Of a DNA stretch of 64,000 bases, positions 1 through 12,394 are shown one piece after another. Positions within the stretch are counted from its first letter, which is position 1, and each line of letters opens with the position of its first letter. A program made the translations under genes and the position numbers. Source of the DNA: Leptodontidium sp. MPI-SDFR-AT-0119 (Eukaryota; Ascomycota; Leotiomycetes; Helotiales; Leptodontidiaceae); assembly GCA_020726505.1 (NCBI GenBank), contig JAHLEZ010000021.1:558001-622000 (forward strand), read 5' to 3'. A model generated the notes under the pieces. The model was not told where the DNA came from and did no database searches. It saw only the letters and a program-made list of their open reading frames with translations.

Positions 1-2109
1 TCTAGGACCCAAGATCCCTATCTGAAATAGCTGCTCTAGAGTAGAGTCTTTCAATGCGAAAGCGAACGCCGTATTGTCCTGAACCAGAGATTGCCTCCTC
101 GGTCCCGACAACGTCACGATGTTGATAGGGAACTCCTTACTTGCAGACCATCCATGATTCCTTTTATGAGAGCATGGGCCCGTGATCGTAGTCAGGAGTA
201 GATGGCTAATGCACAGAGATAATCTCATGTCACCTGATTGCGATCTGTCTTGACTCGTCAGGCTGCACTTAATCCAGAATGCATCCTCGCCGAGTGTGAC
301 TTCCATCGCGGGCTCAATTGGACCTTTGGCATAATGTGGGACAACGACGAATCCATCGGTCATTCTGGCTGAGTTTCCTTTGGGACAATTACGCAGGTTG
401 TCGAATGGGAGGTCTGTCTCCTCTTTGACCAAGCGGCGAAGAACACCTCTGTGACTGATTCGTCCTGAAACGATGGTCATTGTTCTTCCTTTACTATCGA
501 AGGCTTCTGAGTCCAAGAGAGCACGGTAGTAAATTGACACATTATCGATCGATACAGCTAGAACATCTACTCCAGTGAAGTCGAGGATATCGGATTCTTT
601 AAGTGCCTCTAGACCGTGAACAAGTTGGCTCAGATGAACGAAGAGTTGGGCAGCAGTTGCGAATCCTTCGACTTTGGGTCCTCCGGAGATGGCAATTCTA
701 GTCCAGGGCGTAAGTTTGCTACTGTTCACCACATCTGCCTGGATTCGTAACTCGCTTGGGTCGTATATGCATTGCATCAGGGCAAGAATGGTGACGCCAA
801 ATCCATGGATGATCCCACCTATACGGCAACAGAGACAATGCGGAATTATAACAGGTCTGTCAGAATTTGCGCCGTGCGATCCGCATATATGATAAAGTTG
901 GAGGGCTTCCAACAGATCAAGATATTGCAGGCCATGCGTCTGTACCACAGTCCCAGTCCAAGCTGAGACTCTTTGCGATCTTGTAGAGATCCCTGTCTCG
1001 AAATTCTGAGGAGATATGCCGAGAATCGCGCACTGCTCACCCAGGTCGCTGTCCAAGTTGCTGAAGGTTCCATTGATTCTGTGGTTGGGGTCGACGGAGG
1101 TTGGGCTATTCCTCAATCTCATTCTTAAGGAACTTCTCATTGTGGCACATAAGCGGACGATAGCTCTCTCAATCGAGTCTGCAATCGCTGGAGTAATGCG
1201 CGTGTCGAAGGAAATCTCGGCGGCCAGTGCCTCACCAATAGCATAATCGAGAGTCATGGCTTGCTGGCCTTGATTTGTCGTTGGAGGCACAACAATGTGG
1301 AACCTCTCGTTATCGGCGATAGAACTTTGCTTCTTGCCCATGGACTGAGCGAGCTGGATACAAACAGCCCCTGCTGTACCTGCTGACTCCCAGAGAACGA
1401 CCTCATCCAGTAGCACCTGGACGGCCATGCCAAGTATGTGGGAGGCATACGCTGCAATCCATGCTCCTCGCTGAGCAACTTGAAGATAGAGAGTTTCTAT
1501 TCTCTGAGCTGTGAAGACTAGCTGTCTTACCACCTTTGCCCATTCGGTAGCTTCTCCTTTAGCTTCGAGCCCGATGGGGCTCTGGCATCCTGCTTCACTG
1601 CAGCGCCGTCTCGAAGCAGTCACTACATACTGAAAGACTCTCCGGAACCCGAAGTCGGCCATGAACGGCGCGAGGTATGTGACCATGGTTTTCAAAACAT
1701 CGATATTGGGCATTTCCTCCGCGGGACAACCGCCTAAACTAAGTAGCTCCGCAAAAGCTTGCGTTGCCTCGTATATCGTTGCACCGGTGGCCAGAGCACC
1801 AATCGTGAGAAGAGCGGAAGTGCCGGCGCGTGTTCGTGCGAGTTCAATGGCTATATCAGAATGTCCCCATCCGATGTTCAAGGCTTTGGCTAAATAGCCT
1901 GCCCTGCCTGTCCGGGCACTCAGCAGGCTGCTAACTTCTTTTTCGTGAGCAGTTTGGATCGGGATCTGTTTCCCCAGATGAATGGCTGCAGCAACGGCAT
2001 AGAAGTCAACACCGCCGTCACTCAAAGCTTTCAGGAGACGTCCGGTAGTGGTATGGAGTAGCGATCCGCTGGCCATCAGATCCGCCTGGAGAGAAAAGCC
2101 GACCTGCAT
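1..2109 (-). CDS. Uncharacterised fungal protein, 3' end beyond window
   Basis: An uninterrupted minus-strand frame of 703 codons runs from the ATG at 2109 to the window edge without a stop, so the gene is truncated on the left. The start is well placed: in the same frame a TGA lies seven codons upstream with no ATG between. The N-terminal third is helix-rich, with phrases such as WGHSDIAIEL and RTRAGTSALLTIGALATGAT (about residues 75-110), then YLAPFMADFGF (about 150). This has the look of a conserved fungal family that I cannot name. No catalytic motif, signal peptide or clear membrane segment is visible. No intron is needed in the visible part. The nearest neighbour is glycogen synthase, divergently placed 3.1 kb away. 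Function unknown. Confidence 0.75.
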   Translation of the reverse strand, partial: MQVGFSLQADLMASGSLLHTTTGRLLKALSDGGVDFYAVAAAIHLGKQIPIQTAHEKEVSSLLSARTGRAGYLAKALNIGWGHSDIAIELARTRAGTSALLTIGALATGATIYEATQAFAELLSLGGCPAEEMPNIDVLKTMVTYLAPFMADFGFRRVFQYVVTASRRRCSEAGCQSPIGLEAKGEATEWAKVVRQLVFTAQRIETLYLQVAQRGAWIAAYASHILGMAVQVLLDEVVLWESAGTAGAVCIQLAQSMGKKQSSIADNERFHIVVPPTTNQGQQAMTLDYAIGEALAAEISFDTRITPAIADSIERAIVRLCATMRSSLRMRLRNSPTSVDPNHRINGTFSNLDSDLGEQCAILGISPQNFETGISTRSQRVSAWTGTVVQTHGLQYLDLLEALQLYHICGSHGANSDRPVIIPHCLCCRIGGIIHGFGVTILALMQCIYDPSELRIQADVVNSSKLTPWTRIAISGGPKVEGFATAAQLFVHLSQLVHGLEALKESDILDFTGVDVLAVSIDNVSIYYRALLDSEAFDSKGRTMTIVSGRISHRGVLRRLVKEETDLPFDNLRNCPKGNSARMTDGFVVVPHYAKGPIEPAMEVTLGEDAFWIKCSLTSQDRSQSGDMRLSLCISHLLLTTITGPCSHKRNHGWSASKEFPINIVTLSGPRRQSLVQDNTAFAFALKDSTLEQLFQIGILGPR

Positions 2110-5100
2110 GATGGCGATTGCTTTATGTCAGAACTGTGGTGTACATCAGTGAGTTCCCATGACTCCTCTGGAATCTACGAACATCCTCAAGAACAACGCC
2201 TAGTCTCGTAGCCTCGTCTGATCGATCTGACGCTTGGTCAAATCAGGCTGAGAGCCTCGCGCACTTAGCTGGAGGTCGGTGGTGCAAGTTCGAACAGCAG
2301 CTAAGTCGACAAGTACAATTCTTCAGAAAAGTTAAGGAAGAATACGGGTGGGGTGATGGAAGGGTTACTTGACGTTAGAAAGACTGCATAGAGAAGGCGT
2401 TGTTTCTTCTTTGGGTAGCCGCGCAACCTCGACTTGCCGCGCTCTGCATATATCAGGGCGTGAGCACTGCAACCTTACTGGTACGGATTCAACCGCCTCG
2501 ACGCCACCGAGATGAGATACTCTTGTGAGATTCTCATCGTGAGATTCTCATCGTGAGATGGCCATCAGAACCTCAGCTGGGCGGAGGCAGTTTGACGCAA
2601 GTCTTGTCCTTGATATAAAATTTGGTCCATGGATAGCTGACTTCCTCCCAAATCTTGAGTGTGTCGTTCAGATGGAGGACAAAAGTACTAGTTGACGCTG
2701 CCTCGTGACAAGGAGCTGAGAACTCTAGGAGCTGTAATAGTGCTAACCAGTGCGTTTAATTCTATGAGCAACGTGATAAAAGAAAGTGCTATATGTGATG
2801 AAATAATTCAATATAAAGCGATTCTCTTCGCATTGGTGAGGAGAACAGTAGCGCGGACGTCATAATTAGTTTCATTCAAAGTCGTTTCCCCACAACTTAC
2901 TCAGAGCTTGGAAAATTCGTGGGAATTCAAGAGAATGCGTGAGGAGAGGGCGAACAAGAAAAGAATAGCCCCTCATCTCATGGCTCAAAGAGGCAACCTT
3001 CAGTCATCGTGATCGTGACCACATCGAGATACCCCTCATCTATGAGGTCTCGTGAGATGTCACCAAGTCTGCAAGTGTGCAAGTCTCCCCACTACCCACC
3101 CCAAACCTTCATCTCCACACCGAAAAAGCACCGATCAAGCAGGTGCGCGGGGAAGCGAGGGAACGATAAATAAATCAATAATCATAACCCACCTAACGTG
3201 AAGCTATCCTGGAGCTATCATGAAAAACAGAAATAGAAATGGACTAAGTAAATAACCTTTTCAATATTTTTTTTTCTTTACTCGTTCTTCATAGGCGACT
3301 CGACTCAAATTCGATTCCGTCAAATGCAAGTGCGGCAACTGACGGGGTGAGATGGGATGGGATAGGGCGGCCAGGCCCAGACCATCTCGCCTCCTCCCGT
3401 TGCATGCCATGCCATGCATCCAGCTCCAGGCTCGTAATTATGCTCGCCAAAAATGTTGGACGCTTAAATGCGCCGCCAAAAGCAGGGGTTCGTTTGAATT
3501 TTTTTTTTTGCCCGTACTCTTCCTTCTCCCCAACGAATAGTGGAAATTCTCGCAGGAGGGGGGTCTCAACGCTGCGGATAAATGGCTGTTGCTTACCGGG
3601 TTGAGTTGATTAGGGTTGGGTTGGGTACGAAAGTGTTTGAGGCGAATTGCTTGCGGGGGGGTGTGTGCATGTAAGTAAGCTTGAGGTAAGTACTTTTCGT
3701 GGGAAGTTGAGAGAGAGAGATGGATAGTCAGTGTTGATTGCAAAATACCTGATGCTGGAGATTTGAGGGTCCACCTAGGTCCTGGTTCGCAGTCCACTTC
3801 TGCACTGCTGCAGGCCTAGGCTGGGTGCAGGATCTTGATTTAGCTCTGCATCTGGAGGAAAAGTGGGAATCGCGGAGATGGGGAGGGGTTTGAAGTGCAT
3901 CGTGCCGTGTCCGTCCTGTCAAAACTCCAAGAAGCTGAATTGAATGTCAATAAAAATGGAAAATAATGGAGAGAGACGGGCTGGGCCAGCCAAGCAGATG
4001 TGTGTTGTGACGGCAAACCCCTCATAGCAACCACCCAGCAAGCAGGCAGAGCAAAGGAATGAATGAATGAATGCATGTACCTAGTTGGTATGGATGGGAA
4101 GTGGAAGTGAAGTGGAATTGAAGCGTTGAGTCTGCAGCAGGCTGGGACTGACTGGTATGGCAGCCACCACACTACACCACCTTGTATTGCAAGCTACCTA
4201 GGTAGGTAATTGAGGTATGTATGGCTATTGCCATCACATCCCGACGCTCGGTCGCATTGTGATCTGATTTGCTGCGGGATGAGAATGACATTGACTGAAT
4301 GCTTGCCATGTTCACTTCTTCTCCAACCCCACATTATCGTCGCTCAATCCACGCACGCTTCTCGCTGTTTTTATGTTTTCCATTCCACAACTCCACCCAA
4401 TCCCATCCATCAATCAGCTGTCTTGCTGCTAGTCTGCTAGTCTGCTGTTCATGTCGCGCAAATAATAAATGACCGTGGCAAGTAGGGTGAGGTCATGCCA
4501 GCAGGGATACAGCAGTGGGCAGGGCACAACCACCGCAATTGAGGATGGGTCCCCGCTCTGAGTAGGTCCCTAGGGTCCAATCAGAAGAGCTGTTGGGAAA
4601 TATATGGGGCAAGGACGAGCTAAGCGAGCCACCAGTCGGTGCCAAGACTCGCTCATGTCCGTCCCATCCCAGTTAGCTCCTGCTCCCAACCTTCCGACAT
4701 TCGAGGGAAGGAGGGACTGCACTTGCAGCGAAGCGAAACGAAACCGCCTGGGCAAAGAGAGAGCTCTTCTCGTCTCCTCCTCCGACTCCTCCCTTCCACC
4801 TTCATCCTTTAAACTTCTCATAAGAAGAGCCTTCACTCTTTCATTCATCGCAAGACTGAATTCCCAGTCACTTTTCTCCTGATAACCTCAACAGACGCTG
4901 GTGAGTAAACATCTGGCAGACTTCCCAGCCCGTCCCATCTTATCCCACATGCGGATAGCTAGCTGACTTGATCATGTGGGGAAAGCTCCATTGCGAATGA
5001 ACGTCAGAGCTCCAGGAATGAATTAGAACACGAGAACATCCACTCCCTCCCATTCACATACCCGATTCTGCGAAAAAGCTGCTCTTCGACGCTGTCTGCG

Positions 5101-5237
5101 AATTGATTCAAGGTCGCTCTCTTCACTTGCAGCCGGGAACCGGTCGCCGATCGCGCCACCAGCTTCGCCCTCCTCTTCCTGCATCAACATCACCCCAGCC
5201 GAATACACACTTCTAGAACTCTGCAAGTTCCAGCACA
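2110..5237. other. Intergenic region with simple repeats; promoter of glycogen synthase
   Basis: No convincing gene is seen. Around 2523-2558 a 14-base unit containing GTGAGATTCTCATC is repeated about 2.5 times. An AATG tetramer run lies near 4049-4072. C/T-rich tracts at about 4670-4870 look like a fungal core promoter and leader. A GTGAGT at about 4902 could start a 5' UTR intron. Short ORFs on both strands at 3340-5350 are compositionally biased and unsupported. Confidence 0.6.
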
Positions 5238-7541
5238 ATGGCGGAAACAAACAGAGACATTCGGAACCACTATCTCTTTGAGATTGCCACAGAGGTTGCC
5301 AATCGAGGTATGTTGCACCAGAAAGACTGTTGTTGAAGAATGCCACTGATCCAGACCAGTGGGTGGTATCTACTCCGTCATCAAATCCAAGGCCCCCGTC
5401 ACAACCGCAGAATATGGCGACCGATATACCCTCATCGGGCCTCTTAACAGGCAGTCGGTGAGTTCTGAATGCAATGGGTCCCTGGGTAACAGCTAATTTG
5501 AATAGGCCGCTGTCGAGGTGGAAGCTTTGACTCCAACGAATCCCCAGTTAGCCGCGACGATCGAGGCTATGGAATCGCGAGGAATTGGCATTGTCTATGG
5601 TCGATGGTTGATTGAGGGAGCTCCAAGAGTTATTCTGATCGATACGAAAACTGCATACCGGTTTCTGGACGAGTGGAAGGCGGATCTCTGGAACACTGCA
5701 GGAATCCCATCTCCTCCGGGTGATGACGAGACAAACGAGGCAGTAGTCTTTGGTTACCTTGTCGCGTGGTTCTTGGGAGAGGTAAAACCACTGACCTCAA
5801 TTGAGCGACATCAGCTAACATTCTACAGTTCGTTGCTCACGAAAAGACCAAGGCTGTCATTGCGCATTTCCACGAATGGCTATCTGGTGTAGCTCTTCCA
5901 CTCTGCAAAAAGCGTCGAATCGATGTCACCACAATTTTCACTACCCACGCTACCCTTCTCGGCCGATACCTCTGCGCTGGTTCGGTCGATTTCTACAATA
6001 ACCTACAATACTTTGATGTTGACGCTGAGGCTGGAAAGCGCGGGATCTACCATCGTTATTGCATTGAGCGTGCAGCTACACATGCTTGCGATGTCTTCAC
6101 AACTGTCTCCCACATTACCGCATACGAAAGCGAGCATCTACTCAAGAGGAAACCCGACGGTGTACTTCCCAATGGTCTCAATGTCACCAAATTCTCTGCC
6201 ATGCACGAGTTCCAGAATCTACATCAGCAGGCCAAGGAGAAGATCCACGATTTCGTTCGGGGACATTTCTACGGACACAACGATTTTGACCCAGAAAATA
6301 CCCTCTACTTCTTCACTGCCGGTCGTTACGAGTACAGGAATAAAGGTGTCGACATGTTCATAGAGTCGCTGGCTCGCTTGAACCACAGACTGAAGGCTTC
6401 CGGATCGAAAATGACTGTTGTGGCATTCATCATCATGCCCGCCCAAACACAATCCCTGACCGTGGAGGCCCTGAAAGGACAAGCTGTGATCAAGTCGTTG
6501 CGAGACACGGTTGATGTTATTGAGCGTGGGGTTGGAAAGAAGATTTTCGAGCGTGCTCTCAAGTGGCATGATGGAGAGCCAATGCCCGATGACAAGGATT
6601 TGATTACCAGCCAAGACCGCATCTTGCTCCGCAGACGGTTATTCGCCATGAAGAGGCATGGTCTTCCACCAATTGTGACCCACAACATGGCCAACGACGC
6701 AGAGGATCCAATTCTGAACCAGATCCGACGAGTCCAACTTTTCAACCACCCTAGCGATCGTGTCAAGATTGTCTTCCACCCCGAATTCTTGAACTCTGCC
6801 AACCCAGTTCTCCCAATGGATTATGATGAGTTCGTCAGAGGTACTCATCTTGGTGTTTTCTCCTCCTACTACGAACCATGGGGATATACTCCAGCAGAGT
6901 GTACTGTGATGGGTGTTCCAAGTATCACAACAAATCTTTCAGGTTTCGGATGTTACATGGAGGAGTTGATTGAGAACTCGACCGATTACGGAATCTACAT
7001 TGTCGATCGTCGTATGAAGGGTGTGGATGATTCGGTCAACCAGCTCACTTCATACATGTTCGACTTTGCCGGGAAGTCTCGCCGTCAACGTATCAACCAA
7101 AGGAATCGTACTGAGAGATTGAGCGATTTGTTGGACTGGAAGAGAATGGGTATGGAGTATGTGAAAGCGAGACAATTGGCCCTCCGCAGAGCCTACCCAG
7201 CATCCTTCAGCAGCGAAGAGGAGGACGACTTCATTCCAGGTATCGAGCAGAAGATCTCTCGACCATTCAGTGTTCCTGGGTCGCCAAGAGACCGAAGCGG
7301 CATGATGACACCTGGTGATTTTGCCAGTCTTCAAGAAGGAAGGGAGGGTTTGAGCACGGAGGATTATGTCGCGTGGAAGCTTCCGTAAGTTTGCCGATAC
7401 CTAATGATAGAATTCTGCTAATGAATAAACAGTGAAGAGGAAGATCCAGATGAGTACCCATTCCCTCTCACTCTGAGAGCGAAGCGATCAACAGGTCCAA
7501 CGAGTCCTGCCGAACCAGTTATTACGAATGGCAAATCATAG
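5238..7541 (+). CDS. gsy1: Glycogen [starch] synthase (GT3 family)
   Basis: Glycogen synthase elongates alpha-1,4-glucan using UDP-glucose in the cytosol. Proposed exons are 5238-5307, 5360-5457, 5506-5781, 5829-7384 and 7433-7541, giving 702 residues, the usual fungal length. All introns are 46-52 bp with GT..AG. The N-terminus carries [20 protein letters not shown], the family's UDP-glucose-binding start. The GT3 catalytic glutamates fall in EPWGYTPAE at about residues 497 and 505. An arginine cluster ([10 protein letters not shown], about 566-575) matches the glucose-6-phosphate regulatory helix. Near residue 630, PFSVPGSP resembles the C-terminal inhibitory phosphorylation sites of yeast Gsy2. 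The start is the only ATG in a good context before the conserved N-terminus. No defect is seen. Confidence 0.97.
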
Positions 7542-9108
7542 TCCTGGGGATGATTTTGGAGAGGGATGAGGTGTCATGATGCGATGACGGGATGGCGATT
7601 GATGGGCCTAGACTGGAATGAATGTGCGTTGGGGTGGGAAGGAAGGGCAAAAACTAATCATGTACTAAGATGTTTCTCTTTGAGCTTCGGCTTTTTTCAG
7701 GTTTCTTATCCATTGCGCTGCGCTGGGTTTTCACTGCATACATATCTCATTACCTTCAACTTTGTGACGCTTCTTGTGCTTTGTGCTCTGCGATTTCTGT
7801 GGTGCTCGCATTTTCAAGTTGATTCTTTTTGAAGTCTAAGGACAGTCAGTGCATTTGAAATTGCCCTTCTGTTGATGATTTTTTGAGTTTTTGAATTCGA
7901 GCTTTGTGTTTTGACGGGTTGCGTGCGTGCGTGCGTGCTGCGTGATGCGTCGTGGCTTTTTTGAGGTGGAGATGTGTGTGGAGTGATGGGAAAATTGGAA
8001 GTATGAGTGACTGAGTGACTGAGCTGAGCTTGGGGTGGTCGTGATGGTGCTGCTTGCTGCTTGCTTGCTGCTGGGGATGGAATGGAGGATTAAGGGAGGT
8101 GGATGAAGGGAGGGAGGATGAAAGGGAGGGGGAGGGAAAATTGTATGAATTAATTGGAATGAAAAAGAAGAAAAAAAATTTATTTCATCTACTACACGGA
8201 TATGGATGTATGAGTTCTTCTTGGGACGGACGATTTGAGCGTGATGGTTTTGTGTGCTGGGAGGGAGAGGGGGGGGCTGTGTGTTTGTTTGTGACCGGCG
8301 TTGGATCTACGGATGTTTGTTTATTGATTGTATCCCGCCCTGTCCTGTTTAACTCTAGCTAGGTGGTGTGCGTATCTGAGCCTTTTGAACGGCAAATCTC
8401 CAATTGACGGGTGTTCTTGCACCTTCGAGCACCTTCATACAGAGCGTAGGCATTCTCGAAGCTCTATTCTAGGTCGATCTTCGAGCAAGGGCCGCATATT
8501 ATGTCACTATATCGTAATTAGGTCGTCGAATGAGAGGGTTGTTTGAGAGTAGAGTATCACTTCATGAAAAGACTTGTACCAGTCGAATCCCTTCATGCAA
8601 GTTAGGCCATCCCCCCCCCCCTCTCTTTCTAATAAAAAGGAGGAGAGAAATGTTTTCGATGGCGATGAACTACTTGGTACATGCTGAAAATAATGTACAT
8701 TCGCTGTCTGTGCGGCTTCTAGATAGTTCCACAAACCCAGGGTTTTACAGCACATCATCGTCCAATCTCATAGTGTTTTACTTCCTTAATAAGTAAGGCT
8801 GTGGAAATGTGCACAGACAACGAATATACGTTATTTACCCTTGAAAAGAAGTATATTCAAATCATAGTGAGATTGATGAAGTGCGGAGAGCGAAGCTGCG
8901 GCTTGTCATTTTCTTAGTAACCATATTTCCAATCCGCACATCGCAATCCTTCAAAATCCCATGTCTTTCAATCTCCGGAAATGCAAGGCTTGAAATAGGA
9001 GCTGCGGTCAATCCGCAGGGCAAGTATTTGCAGTTGCATGGGGGCTGAGGTAGTCATGCCCAATCATCGCCAAGTGCAACCACACTTTCGTGGCTGGATG
9101 AAACACGA
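7542..9108. other. Intergenic region, GC-skewed simple repeats
   Basis: This holds the 3' UTR of glycogen synthase and then G-rich low-complexity sequence. A GCGT tetramer run sits at 7919-7938 and TGAGTGAC repeats at about 8003-8022. A homopolymer C run occurs near 8610. No gene is seen. Confidence 0.55.
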
Positions 9109-11298
9109 ATGAAGCATTGCTTTTCAGCTGCAACACTGAGCCGCATATTGTTAGCACGCCTTGAAATGCCCAGATGTATTAAAGATGGAGTTGGGGAACG
9201 TCGTAAATTCCACAATGCAATTTTCCCGGCCGTCGAAACTCCAGGAACAAACAAACCACAGCTCGAAATGATCCGTTCGCAACCTCTACCTAAGCCAACG
9301 TTCATCAAGCGACTTGATATTCCCGGAGCACAGATTCCACCTGACCCGTTGGAGGATTGCACTCAACATCCACCTACCTGCCATATATACTATATAGATC
9401 ACAAAGGTGAAATTGACTGTGCATCCAACACTTCCTTCAAACATCCAAATGGAGACACATCCAGAAAAGATCAAGAGGAATACAACGAAGTCTCCCCTCG
9501 CCTCACCCTAGTGTTTGTACACCCTCTTTTGCCCCTACTGTTGGAAAATGGCCACTACAAGAAACTGACATGTTCCAGCCAACTCCCAGTCTCCAGCGTC
9601 CAGCATCTGAACAAAAAAACAATACTGGAAAGTGGCAACAACGAGTGGCGCTGGCCGACTAAGAACAGCCTCTTGGGCGACTTTGACATCATGAAAATTC
9701 CAGAAGTTTTCAAGCAGATGCTAAACAACATGTGTCCGCACTGTGGCTGTGAAGCCGAGATCCTATGGCGCAATCTTCGCCGGGTCGATTCTCACTTTAA
9801 CAGTTGCTTCCGATACGTCGAAAACAGGAGGTCGCCAGGAGATCAGAGGTGTTTTCTAAAACGTAGGTTTGCTTTCCCGTCCTCACACTTATCCCACTAA
9901 TAGTTGGAAGTATACACACTTCGAGTTCCGGTTCTTGCAAAGAGCCCTTTGAACCTCTCAATGGTCTACCATGTTCGAGTCGATGGTGCCGGTTTTCAAG
10001 GGAGCAAATCAGCTGAAACGGGAGAAAAGGAGCAGATGTTTGCTTTCGTTGCCGGTCTCTTAAGTCAAGACATAGAGGATCTCTTTACAGGGGTCCTAAG
10101 CCGATGGTGTGATATACGACAGGACCATACCGTGGACACGGTAGGAATAACCCCTAAGCTGTTTCTCGCAACGATCTTGTCGCATTACGGAACCATGACC
10201 AGTCGATCAATCATTCAAGCCAGCTTCATGCTCGAGGATTTCGACAAAACGCTCGAGATAGCATTGAAGGAACAAAACACGCCAAAGGATTCCGAAAATC
10301 TGAAGAAGATGAACAGGGACCTGATCGAAATGACCCGTGTCCTGACTGGGACGAGGTCAACTATGCACTACCTTGCAGAAAGCGCTGATCTCTTGGTCAA
10401 CTGGAACTCTGACTTCAACGAGTATCTTACCCGACGGCTGGAAGATTGGAAAGGGCCAGATCAGAAGGCGTTGGCAGATAACTTGGTGGCTGCGTCCCAT
10501 TCTTTGGACTCGTATAGGGAGAAGTTTCGAGACAAGGACAAGCTTGAGATGATCAGGAAATCTATGCAGCAATACGTTGTGGACATTAAATATATACAGC
10601 AGCATGTTAACATCAACGTAGGGATGGTAAGTTGTCCCTACAGTACTTACGAGGCCGAATGAGCTACTATAGCTAACATTGCATGATTAGGTACGCAATA
10701 TTTTCGCTGAGAAGGACAGAGACATACAAGGAAGCATATCCATGAACACCTACCGTGATAGCTTCAGCATGAAAATTATCGCAATTCTCACGGCATTGCT
10801 TTTGCCGGCTACTGTTGTCGCAGTAAGTCCTCCCCTGCTGTTGACGCAAAGTACATACATTGAGCACGCTCTTCACAGAATATCATGGCAGCACCGATGT
10901 TTGACTTCACAGTCAAAGACCATTCTCCAGTCCTCAGAAAACCTTTCGAGATCTTCTGGGAAGTTACTGCAGCTTTAACGGGTCTGTTGCTCATCGTGTT
11001 GTTCTGTCTCTCGTTTCGGGAATCGGTTGTAGTCGTTATTGACTACTTCCCAATTCCCTCTCTCAGCAGGCGTTGGCAGAAATCCAATTTCTATGACATA
11101 TGCGTGCAAGAACAGTTGCAGCGAACCGAGAGAAAGGGCTGTCAGAATGGCAATGTGGACTGTACTGCGTCCAAACAACCAAGCACCAATACGAGCAGTG
11201 ATACTAGGAAGGCGTATGACAGCGAAAGCGGGTTCTCTAGTCACACCTTGTTTTCAAAGATGGGAAGGACAAAATATGTAGACAGAAGCGGTGTATGA
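9109..11298 (+). CDS. CorA-like membrane protein (5' model uncertain)
   Basis: The 3' half is clear: exon ...10626, exon 10691-10822, exon 10879-11298, each with good splice sites and preserved frame. It encodes a long helical stretch (about 10000-10740) followed by two hydrophobic segments, IIAILTALLLPATVVA and VTAALTGLLLIVLFCLSF. This is the CorA-type arrangement of coiled cytoplasmic helix plus two C-terminal membrane helices seen in many fungal CorA-like proteins. The Mg2+-channel GMN signature is not present, so transport is not assured. Upstream, 9109-9862 is open in the same frame and includes a Cys-rich patch (MCPHCGCEAEILW). The joint near 9849-9960 does not resolve: the best donor and acceptor pairs leave the downstream frame, so an additional intron or a frameshift is possible. 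The start could also be 9452. It converges on the SDR gene. Confidence 0.6.
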
Positions 11299-11534
11299 AT
11301 CACAGAGAATCACAAGAGAATAGAACGATTGACTAAGTCACCCTTTTACAGGGGATTCAATCAAGTTATACTACACCATGTGCTTCTATGACGACGATGT
11401 AGATTAAATCAAGGAAATGTCCATTTTCAAAACCTTCTGATATAAAAAGTATGAATATTGCTATCGTTTCATCTTTAATACAAGGTTCATCGTTTGTCTA
11501 TTTTTTTCAGAAAGTATATTTTTTCCATATCTGC

Positions 11535-12394
11535 CTACCAACTCCAGGTCTTGCCATACCTGGCCCAAAGCAGATCAGGCTCCCCGTCCCTCATCCCCTC
11601 AACAATTTCGAGTATCCCCGCGGCACTAGTCTCTGAGCTTTCAGCTCCCCGATTGATCCTATTTTGTCTATCGTCCTCCCCAGTCAAGTCTGTGACTACG
11701 TACCCTGGACAAAAAGCCGAGACCTTCGCCCCCCAGCTCTTGTAATTCACAGACATACACACAGTCGCCATATTCAACGCCGCTTTGGACATTCGATACC
11801 CCTCCTCCGTAACGCCGTAATACTCAAATTCGGGCTTTGGCCGCTCGGAAACGGAGCCCAAGCACGAGCTCACATTCACAATCCGAGGCTCCTTTGATTT
11901 CTGAAGCAGCGGCACGAGAGCTTCGGTCAAGAGCAGTGGACTGATAGAGTTGATATGTAGAGTCGTGATGTAAGCGGTACGGCGATCGGTGACATCTTGA
12001 GGGATGACACCAGCGTTGTTGATGAGAACATCGAGCACACCGAATTCGGCGGAGATTTTGGCCACGGCGGCTCTGATGGAGTCGTCTTTTGTGATGTCCA
12101 GCTCGAGAACGCTGATCGTACCTACTGGTTGGCGAGCTTTGAGATCGGCAAGGGCTTTGTTGCCTTTTTCAATGCTGCGGGTGCCGAGGATAACGTGGTT
12201 GTTGGGATTTGCATTGGCGAGTGCGTAGGTTGTGTCGAAACCAATGCCTGTATTGGGCTCCTGATTTGTGTTGGCATACATCCAGGTCCAAAGTAAATGA
12301 CTGATGCAAATAGAGTGGTCATGCTCCGACCTGTCGGTGACCTGACATGTGAATCTCACTCACCAGTAACGAGTATTATTGTTTTTGATGCCAT
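11535..12394 (-). CDS. Short-chain dehydrogenase/reductase, glycine motif disturbed
   Basis: A classical SDR by sequence: VILGTRS after beta-2, LDVLINNAG, the active-site YRMSK (Tyr and Lys) and FCPGYVVTDLTGE. Exon 1 (12364-12394) encodes MASKTIILVTG and ends at a GTGAGT donor in phase 1. The natural acceptor at 12260/12261 would supply G-A-N-T-G-I-G but one extra C there throws the frame. An alternative acceptor at 12247/12248 keeps the frame (247 residues) but deletes part of the TGxxxGIG cofactor loop. So either the protein has a shortened nucleotide loop, the gene is recently broken, or the extra base is an assembly error. Substrate unknown. It lies tail-to-tail with the CorA-like gene. 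Confidence 0.75.

Noticed and set aside
3438..4172. Minus-strand ORFs of 64-119 codons upstream of glycogen synthase
   Set aside because: Low-complexity composition, no intron phases, no recognisable motif; likely promoter DNA.
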